Below, piece by piece: positions 17,275 through 24,891 of a stretch of 64,000 nucleotides of DNA. The notes under the pieces were generated by a model. That model made no database searches. It worked only from the letters and a program-made list of their open reading frames with translations, and had not been told where the DNA came from. Position numbers and translations under genes: made by a program. Origin of the DNA: Alistipes shahii WAL 8301 (GTDB taxonomy: Bacteria > Bacteroidota > Bacteroidia > Bacteroidales > Rikenellaceae); assembly GCF_025145845.1 (NCBI RefSeq), contig NZ_CP102253.1:930001-994000 (forward strand), given 5' to 3'. Each line of letters starts with the position of its first letter. Position 1 is the first letter of the stretch.

Positions 17275-17348
17275 CCTTGTTTCCGTCATCCGCACCGTTT
17301 TTTCCTTGTATCCATTTGATCCGAATATCGCCTGAATCGGTCCGATCT

Positions 17349-18320
17349 TCACAGATTGATGATTTTCCGATTGGCTTTGTCGATGACGCTGCGGTCGAGC
17401 TGCGCAAGATAGACGCGCGTCGTCCGCTCGGAGGTATGCCCCATGCCGGCGCTGATCACCGTCAGCGGCGTGCCGCAGTCGCGGGCCAGCGTCGCCCACG
17501 AGTGCCGGGCCACGTAAAAGGTCAGCGGCTCGGAGATTCCCAGCAGCTCGCCGATTTTACGGATGAATTTGTTCAGCTCGCGCTGCTGCTGACGATAGGC
17601 GCGGTAGCTGTCGTCGGCGGTCAGGACGGGCAGCACGTAGGGAGAATCGCTGTCGTAGCGGTCGATGATTTTTTGCAGGGGCGCTTCGACGCGCAGGGAA
17701 AGCGTCTGGCCTGTTTTTTTGCGCCGGTAGGTCAGCACTCCGTCACGGACATCGCTTTTGCGCAGGTAGATCATGTCGACGAACGACATGCCCCGGGTGT
17801 AGAAACTGAACATGAAAAGATCGCGCGCCAGCGCATATTTGGGATGCAAGGCCGAAAGGTCGGCACCGCCGATCCGCCGGAGCGTCTCGCGCGGCAGGGC
17901 GCGCTTGCGGGTCGCCACCTGTTTGATGAGCCTGCGGCGAAAAGGATTGCTGCCCGCAGCGGGGAAAAGCCCCTGTTCGACGGCCCGGTTGTAAACGGCC
18001 CGCAGGGAGCGCATGTGGAATACGACGGAATTGGTCCCGAGACCCCGCGCCAGAAGCCACCGCTCGTAATGTTCGAGCCATTCGGCGGTGAACTGTTCCG
18101 GAGGCAGCTTGCCTCCGCCCACATACCGGACGAGCATACGGTAGGCCATCCGGTAGTTTGCAGTCGAACCGTTCCGCCCCGTCCGTTCGCACTCCCCGAC
18201 GTGGCGTGCGAAACAGGAGATAAAATCAGGGAGGGTTTTGTTGCGGGTCGCGCCCGCAAATACGGCCTGCCCCATGTAAGCAAGGCAGGACATGCCGGTT
18301 AAATCTGGTAAGTGCATCAT
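17349..18320 (-). CDS. Tyrosine recombinase, probable DNA invertase of the adjacent promoter switch
   Basis: This 323-residue recombinase starts at tandem ATG codons (18320 or 18317). A core-binding domain (about 30-130) precedes the catalytic domain (about 140-320). The boxes are FYTRGMSFVDM with catalytic Arg, FYVARHSWATLA with Arg and the following His, and GMGHTSERTTRVYL with the nucleophilic Tyr. The size and box types are those of the short Bacteroidales recombinases that invert nearby promoters, rather than of element integrases, which are longer. Its 3' end is 74 bp from the inverted repeats, supporting a local role. Which sites it acts on is inferred. Confidence 0.85.
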   Translation of the reverse strand: MMHLPDLTGMSCLAYMGQAVFAGATRNKTLPDFISCFARHVGECERTGRNGSTANYRMAYRMLVRYVGGGKLPPEQFTAEWLEHYERWLLARGLGTNSVVFHMRSLRAVYNRAVEQGLFPAAGSNPFRRRLIKQVATRKRALPRETLRRIGGADLSALHPKYALARDLFMFSFYTRGMSFVDMIYLRKSDVRDGVLTYRRKKTGQTLSLRVEAPLQKIIDRYDSDSPYVLPVLTADDSYRAYRQQQRELNKFIRKIGELLGISEPLTFYVARHSWATLARDCGTPLTVISAGMGHTSERTTRVYLAQLDRSVIDKANRKIINL

Positions 18321-18365
18321 AGAATAAAATTTAGTGAAACTGCGTTGCAAGATAGGAAGCCGCAA

Positions 18366-18928
18366 ATCAAAGACCGCCTGAAGTCACCTAAAGATTCGCA
18401 GAAACGGCGGAAGGCCCGACCACCGGGCACAGTTTCGAGAGCCGAAAGGAGCATAGGAGGGTCCGGCCATGCGCTTGCAGAGGAAGCATGACGCACAAAA
18501 CAGAGGAAAACGGGAACAGCGCACGACGCGGAACAAGAATACGGTTATTCACGGAGTCGGGATCGCCGCCATCCGGAACCGAAGGACGACATGGCGGGGC
18601 ACATGCCGCTCACCAACGGCGCAACAGCCGCAAAGGAAACCGGATACCGTGTCGGGAAGAGCAAGAAAAACCCGGAAATGGCGATGGATGCAGCCGACAC
18701 GTCTGCCGGGCGATCGCCGAAGCGGCGGGCGGCGAAGTCGGATTCCCGTCCGAACCGGATGCGGCCGGCAGGAAAACGAAAGTCCCCATCCGCAATGCCA
18801 TCCGGCATTTTTCGGCGTATAGGTCATTTCGGGTGCTAAAATCGTTGTAATACTGGTGTCTGTCAGTATGATATGACCATTCAAAACTTTTGAACACATA
18901 TTTGATGCGAGCGCTTTCGCTCTATAGG
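18366..18928. other. Gene-poor spacer next to the insertion sequence
   Basis: Open frames on both strands overlap here, but none has a recognisable product or a ribosome-binding site, so no gene is called. A partial copy of the IS end is seen at 18821-18841 (TATAGGTCATTTCGGGTGCT), about 100 bp outside the proper left end. This hints at an earlier insertion or a deletion derivative. Confidence 0.5.
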
Positions 18929-20158
18929 TCAAAACGGGTGCTGAAAATGGCACCCGTTTTTGGTGGATTCATCTGTATTTTGTTATTTTGCATTGCGGCT
19001 TAAAGCGTAACGGAGCTCTGCTGGGGAGCACCTCCGCCAGGAATAAAGCCGTCCAATATGCATAATGCGATTCAGGAGATGGCCTTAGCGGTTGTCTCCT
19101 TTTTCATTATGCAATTTGGCATATGCCAAGAAAAACCCGTTCATCATCCGCTTGCGGTTTTCCTCAATCATTCCCGGATGATTCCGCAAGGCTTTCTTCA
19201 TGTCGGTGAATGTGCCTTCGATCATATTGTTTGTGTTGGGCATACCTCTGACTTTCTCGTATGTAAACAAAAAGGAAGGTAGGTCGATATGCTGACCATG
19301 GCAGATCTGAGCCGTTGATGGGTATATATCGTGCGTCCGGTAATCTCGTTGACCGTCTTTTCTTTCAGGAAGTCATGCCATTTCCTCTTCCATTTCTCAA
19401 ATGCACTGACGAATGCACTTTCATTCATGTCTTTTAGACGGTATGCAAGATCCAATAACTCCTTTCCTGCCTCAAGTTGCGGATTCTTGGTCAGTTTTCT
19501 TCTTATTATCGCCACCATGTGGAACTGGCACATCTGTATTCTGTATTCCGAAAGGACGGTAAACAGCTTTTGAAAACCATCAATGACAATCCCCTGAATG
19601 GCATACCCGCATCCTACTATATGTTTCACAGCGTCCTCGTAATCACTGATGTGCTCGTGGGCGATATGCTTCATGTAAAGAAGTCTGCCGCTTCCGCTTT
19701 CCAGAGCCAGCAGCACTCCTGTATTGCGCCCAAAATACGTGGCGTCGAGATGTATCACACCGCTTCCTTTGATCCAGGCTGTTCCCAGCTGAACGAAATG
19801 GAGGCAAGCCGACGTGTCACGGTCGAAGCACTGAGACCTGTAGTTTCACTGATCTGGGCTATTGTCTGCTTGCCGTGCAGGTACATCTCCCAGATGTCTT
19901 CTTTTGTAAAATCACGCCCGCCGCTGAAGCGGCGTCCACAAACCATGCACTTGTATCGTTGGACGCTTTTGCGTTTTCCGTCCTTCTTTACAATGGGGGA
20001 ATTGCATGTCGGGCATTTTTTTGTTCATAATGCAATTTCTATATTTTCAAATGCCAAAATATACTGAAAATCAAATAGAATGCCACGCTATCGGCACCCG
20101 TTTTGACCTATAGCGTGGCGTTTTCCTGTTTTTGAGGCGTTTCAGCACCCGTTTTGAC
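18929..20158. mobile_element. Decayed insertion sequence with 19-bp perfect terminal inverted repeats
   Basis: The ends read GTCAAAACGGGTGCTGAAA at 18929-18947 and its exact reverse complement at 20140-20158. Inside each end are further partial copies: GCACCCGTTTT at 18950-18960 and at 20094-20104. Two hairpins result. One is AAAACGGGTGC/GCACCCGTTTT near the left end; the other is GCCACGCTAT/ATAGCGTGGC at 20082-20119. They could stop transcription entering the element. The element holds a single broken transposase gene. No flanking target duplication could be assigned with confidence. Confidence 0.75.
19085..20028 (-). pseudogene. Transposase pseudogene with three frameshifts (IS256/IS1249-like)
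   Basis: Read across frames, the product has an N-terminal zinc-ribbon (CPTC near the start and CMVCGRRF), a helix-turn-helix (TIAQISETTGLSASTVTRRL), a DDE-type core (VIHLDATYFGRNTG and IVIDGFQKLF) and a C-terminal part with VRGMPNTNNMIEG. The layout resembles IS1249-group transposases of the IS256 superfamily. The first shift is in an A7 tract (T7 at 20016-20022 on the plus strand) four codons after the ATG. The second is near 19775 and the third near 19285, in a short T tract. The gene appears dead unless the shifts are sequencing errors. Confidence 0.8.
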
Positions 20159-20202
20159 TAATAAGTCCATTTTTCACGCCTCATGCACACCCCGGCAAAA
20201 GC

Positions 20203-20238
20203 AAAACGTCGCCTGATCAATTGACCAAGCGACGTTTT
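20203..20238 (-). terminator. Hairpin, original terminator of the tRNA-Leu gene
   Basis: A perfect 10-bp stem (AAAACGTCGC/GCGACGTTTT) ends two bases before the left copy of the tRNA 3' end. Read leftward it ends in a T run. It would follow the tRNA gene directly if the 21-kb island were absent. Confidence 0.75.
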
Positions 20239-20240
20239 CA

Positions 20241-20253
20241 GTACCCGGAGCCG
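20241..20253 (-). repeat. Left attachment site, 3' fragment of tRNA-Leu
   Basis: GTACCCGGAGCCG is identical to 41468-41480, which includes the 3' end of the intact tRNA-Leu gene, and is in the same orientation. It marks the left boundary of the genomic island, 200 bp upstream of the island integrase. Confidence 0.8.
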
Positions 20254-20392
20254 CATTTGAATATATTAAATTCTATTAAACTTAAATAGAGGCAAGAATG
20301 AATAAATTTATATTTATTTTATTTATTATCAATAATATATAAATATTCAATCATTTTACCAGATAAATTCAGATTAAACATATTTTAGCAGA

Positions 20393-20412
20393 TGTGGGGA
20401 AAATGTGGGGAA
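20393..20412 (+). repeat. Tandem TGTGGGGAAAA repeat near the left island end
   Basis: TGTGGGG occurs twice in 20 bp. The same 20-bp pattern with C for T (TGCGGGGAAAATGCGGGGAA) is found in the same orientation at the right end (41389-41408). These are candidate arm-type binding sites for the integrase. Confidence 0.55.
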
Positions 20413-20419
20413 TTTTTCG

Positions 20420-20427
20420 TATTTTTG
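20420..20427 (+). promoter_or_regulatory. -7 box TATTTTTG of the island integrase
   Basis: The box matches TAnnTTTG and lies 26 bp before the ATG at 20454, next to the TGTGGGG repeats. Integrase binding there could repress its own promoter. Confidence 0.5.
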
Positions 20428-20453
20428 CTCTGTCAATCCGGAATCTGGGTACT

Positions 20454-21803
20454 ATGAAAATAACTCTCATCATCAAAAAGAGCGTAAAACGCTATGATAC
20501 AGAATCGAAGGCGACCATTTACGCACGTCTGCGGGATGGCAGACAGGTAGATATGGTCGCACCGACCCGGCTCACCATCAATCCCAATCTTTGGGATGAC
20601 AAGGCCGAACAGGTCAAAAGCAAAATCGTTTGCGACGACGAAATGCGTTCCTATTACAACGATGAAGCCCGCAAACTCAAGTCCTACCTCGAAAAAGCCT
20701 ATCAGTCCCGACAGACGGCAGAACCGCAGAAAGAGTGGCTGAAAGAGACTTTGGAACAATATTACAATCCGCAAAAGTACAATGTCGAAACGGCCACGGA
20801 AGAAACGGCCAAACCGACATTGATCGCATTGTTCGACGAATTTCTCGAAAAGCACCGTCTTTCCGATGTCCGCAAAAAGAATTACCGGGTCATCAAACGA
20901 GGATTACAGCGGTATGAACTTTATATCCGGACAACCAAGAGGGGGCAAAAAGCATTCGTATTGGACATCGATCAAGTAACGGCCGACACCTTGCGGAATA
21001 TTTGGGATTTTTTGGAAAATGAATACCGCTACTGCGCTCTTTACCCGGAAATCTACGAAGCTATCCCCGAAGCACGCACACCGCAACCCAGAGGAAAGAA
21101 TACGTTATTGGATTGTTTCTCGCGCATCCGAACTTTCTTCTACTGGTGCAACAGCAACAAAAAGACCCGTAACCGACCGTTCGACGATTTCCCGTTGGAG
21201 GAATGCACATACGGAACGCCTTATTATATCACGGTCGAGGAGTTGCACAAGATTTACGGCACGAATCTGATGCGGCATCCGCAACTGGCCGTTCAGCGCG
21301 ACATCTTCGTTTTTCAATGTCTGATCGGCTGCCGGGTGGGTGATCTGCTGAAAATGACGAAATCGAATCTGATCGACGGAGCCATCGAGTACATACCACG
21401 CAAGACCAAAGAAGGGCGGCCGCTGACCGTGCGGGTTCCGCTGAATCAGACAGCCAAAGAGATCGTATCCCGTTATAAAAGTCTGGACGGCGACAAACTG
21501 CTACCGTTCATCTCCGAGCAGAAATACAATCTGGCGATCAAGCGGATTTTCAAAGCTGCCGGATTGAAACGGTTGGTTACGGTCATAAACCCCACTACTC
21601 GCGAAGAAGAAAAGAGGGTGCTTTACGAGATCGCCTCGTCGCATCTGGCCCGCCGAACATTCGTCGGAAACCTGTACAAGCAAGTCAAAGATCCCAATCT
21701 GGTCGGAGCTTTAAGCGGACATAAGGAAGGCAGCAAGGCTTTCGCACGTTATCGCACCATCGACGATGAAATGAAAAAAGAATTAGTAAATTTGTTATCG
21801 TAA
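20454..21803 (+). CDS. Tyrosine integrase of the tRNA-Leu island
   Basis: This 449-residue recombinase starts MKITLIIKKSVKRYD. An N-terminal arm-binding domain with the typical LTINPNLWDDK stretch (about 40-50) is followed by a core-binding domain (about 125-235) and a catalytic domain (about 255-445). The catalytic boxes are LIGCRVGDLL (Arg), ASSHLARRTFVGNL (His, Arg) and LSGHKEGSKAFARYRTID (His, Tyr), all intact. It is placed 200 bp inside the left attachment repeat and reads into the island. It should catalyse integration at the tRNA-Leu 3' end. Confidence 0.93.
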   Translation: MKITLIIKKSVKRYDTESKATIYARLRDGRQVDMVAPTRLTINPNLWDDKAEQVKSKIVCDDEMRSYYNDEARKLKSYLEKAYQSRQTAEPQKEWLKETLEQYYNPQKYNVETATEETAKPTLIALFDEFLEKHRLSDVRKKNYRVIKRGLQRYELYIRTTKRGQKAFVLDIDQVTADTLRNIWDFLENEYRYCALYPEIYEAIPEARTPQPRGKNTLLDCFSRIRTFFYWCNSNKKTRNRPFDDFPLEECTYGTPYYITVEELHKIYGTNLMRHPQLAVQRDIFVFQCLIGCRVGDLLKMTKSNLIDGAIEYIPRKTKEGRPLTVRVPLNQTAKEIVSRYKSLDGDKLLPFISEQKYNLAIKRIFKAAGLKRLVTVINPTTREEEKRVLYEIASSHLARRTFVGNLYKQVKDPNLVGALSGHKEGSKAFARYRTIDDEMKKELVNLLS

Positions 21804-21861
21804 AGGAGATGATTGCGTCCGCAGCGCGGTCGGAATGCAACGAACATTAGCCCGCAATCAT

Positions 21862-21943
21862 AAATCACATTAAACAGTGATTTTATTTGACTTATTCATA
21901 AATTGCGCTATATTTGCATTAAAATCACATCAAATTGGGATTT
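21862..21943 (+). promoter_or_regulatory. hipB-type promoter with two operators
   Basis: Two half-site pairs with the same spacing are seen: AAATCAC-8 bp-GTGATTT (21862-21883) and AAATCAC-8 bp-GGGATTT (21922-21943). Between them lie TTTG (21886-21889) and, 19 bp on, the -7 box TATATTTG (21909-21916). The second operator ends directly at the hipB ATG. The arrangement fits autorepression by the HipB-like protein. Confidence 0.65.
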
Positions 21944-22153
21944 ATGGACAAAGTCGGTAATGCAATAAAAGAGCGCCGCAAGATATTGAAAATAACGCAA
22001 CGGACACTTGCGGAATTGGCCGGTGTGGGTATCAATACGCTCACAAAAATTGAGCGCGGAGAAGGGAATCCCACGATCGAAGTTCTTGAAAAAATACTCG
22101 ATACACTGGGGCTGGAACTACAAATCGGAATCAAACAGCGGAATGAATCATGA
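21944..22153 (+). CDS. hipB: HipB-like helix-turn-helix antitoxin/repressor
   Basis: This 69-residue Xre-family protein has a helix-turn-helix at about 8-62 (ITQRTLAELAGVGINTLTKI, ERGEGNPTIEVLEKILDTLG). The ATG at 21944 is preferred to an upstream TTG. It overlaps the next gene by 4 bp. In HipBST systems this protein binds the promoter and holds the kinase in a complex. Confidence 0.88.
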   Translation: MDKVGNAIKERRKILKITQRTLAELAGVGINTLTKIERGEGNPTIEVLEKILDTLGLELQIGIKQRNES

Positions 22154-22470
22154 GACAAGGGGCAGTATACATGAATGGCAAGTTAGCCGGCATATTGACA
22201 GAAATATCGCCGACTGAATATGTTTTCAAATACGATGATACATACTATGCTGATGATATGCAGCCAGCCGTCAGTCTGACATTACCCAAAACACAACAGG
22301 AGTATAGATCAGCCTATCTGTTCCCCTTTTTCAGCAACATGCTTTCCGAGGGCCGCAACCGCATCGTTCAATCCCGCATGCTGCATATCGATGAAAACGA
22401 CCATTTCGGCATTCTGCTGGCAACAGCGCAAACGGATGTTGCCGGAGCAGTAACCGTAAAACCCCTATAA
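22150..22470 (+). CDS. hipS: HipS-like protein (HipA N-terminal subdomain)
   Basis: This 106-residue protein corresponds to the N-subdomain of HipA (VYMNGKLAGILTE, then YFFPFFSNMLSEG-like sequence and HFGILLATAQTDVAGAV). A separate gene for this part, between hipB and the kinase gene, is the tripartite hipBST layout. In the studied E. coli HipBST system the small HipS protein, rather than HipB, is the antitoxin. The same is inferred here. Confidence 0.83.
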   Translation: MRQGAVYMNGKLAGILTEISPTEYVFKYDDTYYADDMQPAVSLTLPKTQQEYRSAYLFPFFSNMLSEGRNRIVQSRMLHIDENDHFGILLATAQTDVAGAVTVKPL

Positions 22471-22472
22471 CA

Positions 22473-23483
22473 ATGAACCCGATTACGATTTGCCCGTCCA
22501 CATTGGCCGAAGGATATGACAGCTACTCTCCGATTGCGATAAAACATCTGTTCGACGGCCGGCAAGTGTCTCCATTTTTGGATTATACACCCATTGATGA
22601 CGACAACAATTCCGCAGCCCAAGAAGAGTTTCTGCACAATCAGGAGCGAATCTCGCTGTCGGGAGTACAACCCAAATATTCGATGATCGTTCGCAACGGT
22701 AAACTGGCTTTAACTCAAAAAGGCGAACAAGGCCACTATATCCTCAAACCGAAGTTAAGCGATTTCCGCAACCGGATATATAGTTCCGCGAATGAGAATC
22801 TGACCATGCAAATCGCGTCACAGGTATTCGGAATCGAAACCGCCGCAAACGGACTTTGCTTTTTCAAAGGAGGAGAACCGGCTTATATCACCAAACGGTT
22901 CGATGTCAAACCCGACGGCACAAAGCGCAGAAAAGAAGATTTCGCATCGCTCGCCGGACTGACTACGCAAAACGGCGGTAAGAATTACAAATATGAGTAC
23001 TTGACATACGAAGAATGCGGAGAGTTAATTCGACGATACCTGCCTGCATGGAAAGTAGAGACCCTGAAATTTTTCGATCTCATCATATTCAATTTTCTGA
23101 TTTGCAACGGCGACGCCCATCTGAAAAATTTTTCGGTACTCGAAACCGAATCAGGCGATTTCCGTCTGTCCCCGGCATACGACCTGATAAATACCAAACT
23201 GCATGTAGACGACCGGATATTCGCTCTCGACAAAGGGTTGCTGAAAGACAATGCCGCCGAATCTATGCCTTATGGAATGACCAACAGCACAACTTTCCGG
23301 GAATTCGGCAAAAGATTAGGGCTCCCCGACAAAACTATCCGACGGGAACTCGACAAATTCTGCACCTCTTATCCGCTTTTAGATACGCTGATCGCCAACT
23401 CCTATTTATCCGATGAATTGAAAGAGAATTACCGGAATATGTATCTCGGACGGCGGGATTCTTACCTAAAAATCGGGTTATAA
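22473..23483 (+). CDS. hipT: HipT/HipA-like serine-threonine kinase toxin
   Basis: This 336-residue kinase follows hipS by 2 bp. It shows a Gly-rich, serine-containing loop (ISLSGVQPKYSM, about 60-71), a catalytic loop (CNGDAHLKNFSV, about 206-217) and a metal-binding LSPAYDLINT segment. The N-subdomain of HipA is missing here because it is encoded by the previous gene. HipA-type kinases phosphorylate aminoacyl-tRNA synthetases and stop growth; the E. coli HipT target is TrpS. The target here is unknown. In the island it likely supports element retention. Confidence 0.88.
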   Translation: MNPITICPSTLAEGYDSYSPIAIKHLFDGRQVSPFLDYTPIDDDNNSAAQEEFLHNQERISLSGVQPKYSMIVRNGKLALTQKGEQGHYILKPKLSDFRNRIYSSANENLTMQIASQVFGIETAANGLCFFKGGEPAYITKRFDVKPDGTKRRKEDFASLAGLTTQNGGKNYKYEYLTYEECGELIRRYLPAWKVETLKFFDLIIFNFLICNGDAHLKNFSVLETESGDFRLSPAYDLINTKLHVDDRIFALDKGLLKDNAAESMPYGMTNSTTFREFGKRLGLPDKTIRRELDKFCTSYPLLDTLIANSYLSDELKENYRNMYLGRRDSYLKIGL

Positions 23484-23494
23484 CATTACGACTT

Positions 23495-24424
23495 ATGGGT
23501 CAGCAGGAATACGAGGCTTTCAAAGCAAAGTTACGGGAATGGATGGACACCCACCTCGAAGAATACGCCGCATTCGAAGAGGCGATGAACGCCCGTGACT
23601 ATGCAGGGTGCCAGTCGGTCATATTCCAAGCCATGTCCCTTATCCCCCGGTACCGGCGCCTCATGTCCGACAAAGCCAATGAAGGACTGTTCGAGCATGT
23701 CGATGAAATCGAGCAGGCAGCCCAACAACACGACCTTGCCGGCAAGATCATCCGGGAGTGCGAACAGCCCGGCAAGGATTCCACACTCCCGGCAATGCTT
23801 TGCTGGCTCTACTTCGGCAAGAGTTTCGAACGGATGGTGGAGCGTTGCGAAGAGCTGCGGCGCTCGCCCGATCTGGGATTCTTGCAGAAAATGACCATGA
23901 GTGCCACGATCAAACTGCTAATCTCCCGCTCCATCAAATTAGAACTGCGCACCAAGCAGGATTGGGATGCCCACCGCGAAGCGATACGGCTGGCCGAAAG
24001 CGACCGAGTGCTGGAATGGGCAACGGGCACTCTTCTTGTCGAAGATGCAGGTGAAAAGAGGAAGCCCGGCAGGCCGAGCGCAGCCAGATCATTGGTGGAA
24101 ATGTTTTCGCCAATTGTCACACATCCCGCTGAGTTGCGAAGAAAGATCGGCGAATACCTCACGAGGAAACACACCCAGACCGACATCGCACGTCTGAAGA
24201 TCGCTCTCGATGAATTACGCTATCTGGTGGTTCCAATCAATATCAAGCCATTCCGCGATGCCCTGCAAGCAGAATACGGCTCTGACATCCGCATCGTCCA
24301 CGAGCGGGGCATACAGGAAGCATACAGCCGTCTGACGGAACCGCTGCTTATCGGATCGGCCGTCAGCAGTCGGGGCGGCGAGGCCCTTATCATCCGGGAA
24401 ATAAAAGATTTTCTATCGCAATAA
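23495..24424 (+). CDS. Conserved mobile-element protein of unknown function
   Basis: This 309-residue soluble protein begins MGQQEYEAFKAKLREWMDTH and is mostly helical and charged. A linker at about 185-195 (KRKPGRPSAA) resembles an AT-hook. The C-terminal part (ELRYLVVPINIKPFRDALQ) recalls helical proteins encoded beside replication genes of Bacteroidota elements. It follows hipT by 11 bp. I do not recognise a known domain with certainty. Confidence 0.7.
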   Translation: MGQQEYEAFKAKLREWMDTHLEEYAAFEEAMNARDYAGCQSVIFQAMSLIPRYRRLMSDKANEGLFEHVDEIEQAAQQHDLAGKIIRECEQPGKDSTLPAMLCWLYFGKSFERMVERCEELRRSPDLGFLQKMTMSATIKLLISRSIKLELRTKQDWDAHREAIRLAESDRVLEWATGTLLVEDAGEKRKPGRPSAARSLVEMFSPIVTHPAELRRKIGEYLTRKHTQTDIARLKIALDELRYLVVPINIKPFRDALQAEYGSDIRIVHERGIQEAYSRLTEPLLIGSAVSSRGGEALIIREIKDFLSQ

Positions 24425-24488
24425 GGCTCGTTAAATTCGTCTTAACACACCGCGAATTAAACGCTTAAACATCGTTCAATCATAACAT

Positions 24489-24496
24489 TATATTTG
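24489..24496 (+). promoter_or_regulatory. -7 box TATATTTG upstream of the helix-turn-helix/VapE genes
   Basis: The box is followed by an 83-bp G+C-rich leader with several potential stems before the ATG at 24580. Confidence 0.5.
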
Positions 24497-24579
24497 CGCC
24501 GTCGCTCGGATTTCCGGGCGGCGGCGCTGCTTTCCCGTCCGCCGGAAGGCTGCGCCTCACAACGGGCGGAAAGCAATGT

Positions 24580-24891
24580 ATGAAAGATTTATTATCCATC
24601 CTCCGGGATGCTCCGGGCAGCATCCGGCTGGAGGTAAGCGGCGAGGATCTGTTGGCTTTCTCCAAAAGCCTTATCGACCGCGCCAAAGAAGAGCTGGCTG
24701 CACAAGTCGCCGAAGCCCGCAAGGAACGTTACCTGACCAAAGAACAGGTCAAAGAGCTATGCGATGTTTGCGATGCGACGCTCTGGCATTGGAACCGCAA
24801 AGGATATCTGAAAGCCGTTAAGGTCGGGAACAAGGTTCGCTACCGCACCTCGGACATTCAACGGATTCTCGGCGAACAAGATGGCAAATAA
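24580..24891 (+). CDS. Helix-turn-helix protein (excisionase-like)
   Basis: This 103-residue protein has a helical N-terminus (about 1-45) followed by a MerR-type winged helix at about 50-97 (YLTKEQVKELCDVCDATLWHW, then VKVGNKVRYRTSDIQRI). It overlaps the VapE-like gene by 11 bp. In related elements such proteins act as excisionases or as regulators of replication genes. Confidence 0.85.
   Translation: MKDLLSILRDAPGSIRLEVSGEDLLAFSKSLIDRAKEELAAQVAEARKERYLTKEQVKELCDVCDATLWHWNRKGYLKAVKVGNKVRYRTSDIQRILGEQDGK

Larger units (their letters stand above)
16940..17348. promoter_or_regulatory. Invertible intergenic region between the surface operon and the recombinase
   Basis: No gene is supported here. 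The region is A+T-rich compared with its neighbours. It contains a pair of inverted repeats (16984-17019 and 17239-17274) that bound a 291-bp segment, and inside that segment a consensus promoter directed rightward. No minus-strand TAnnTTTG box was found between the repeats or between the left repeat and the operon's first gene. The operon therefore appears unexpressed from here in this orientation. Confidence 0.75.

Noticed and set aside
18469..18953. Several overlapping frames of 80-130 codons on both strands
   Set aside because: No ribosome-binding sites, no recognisable products and mutually exclusive frames; treated as a non-coding spacer.
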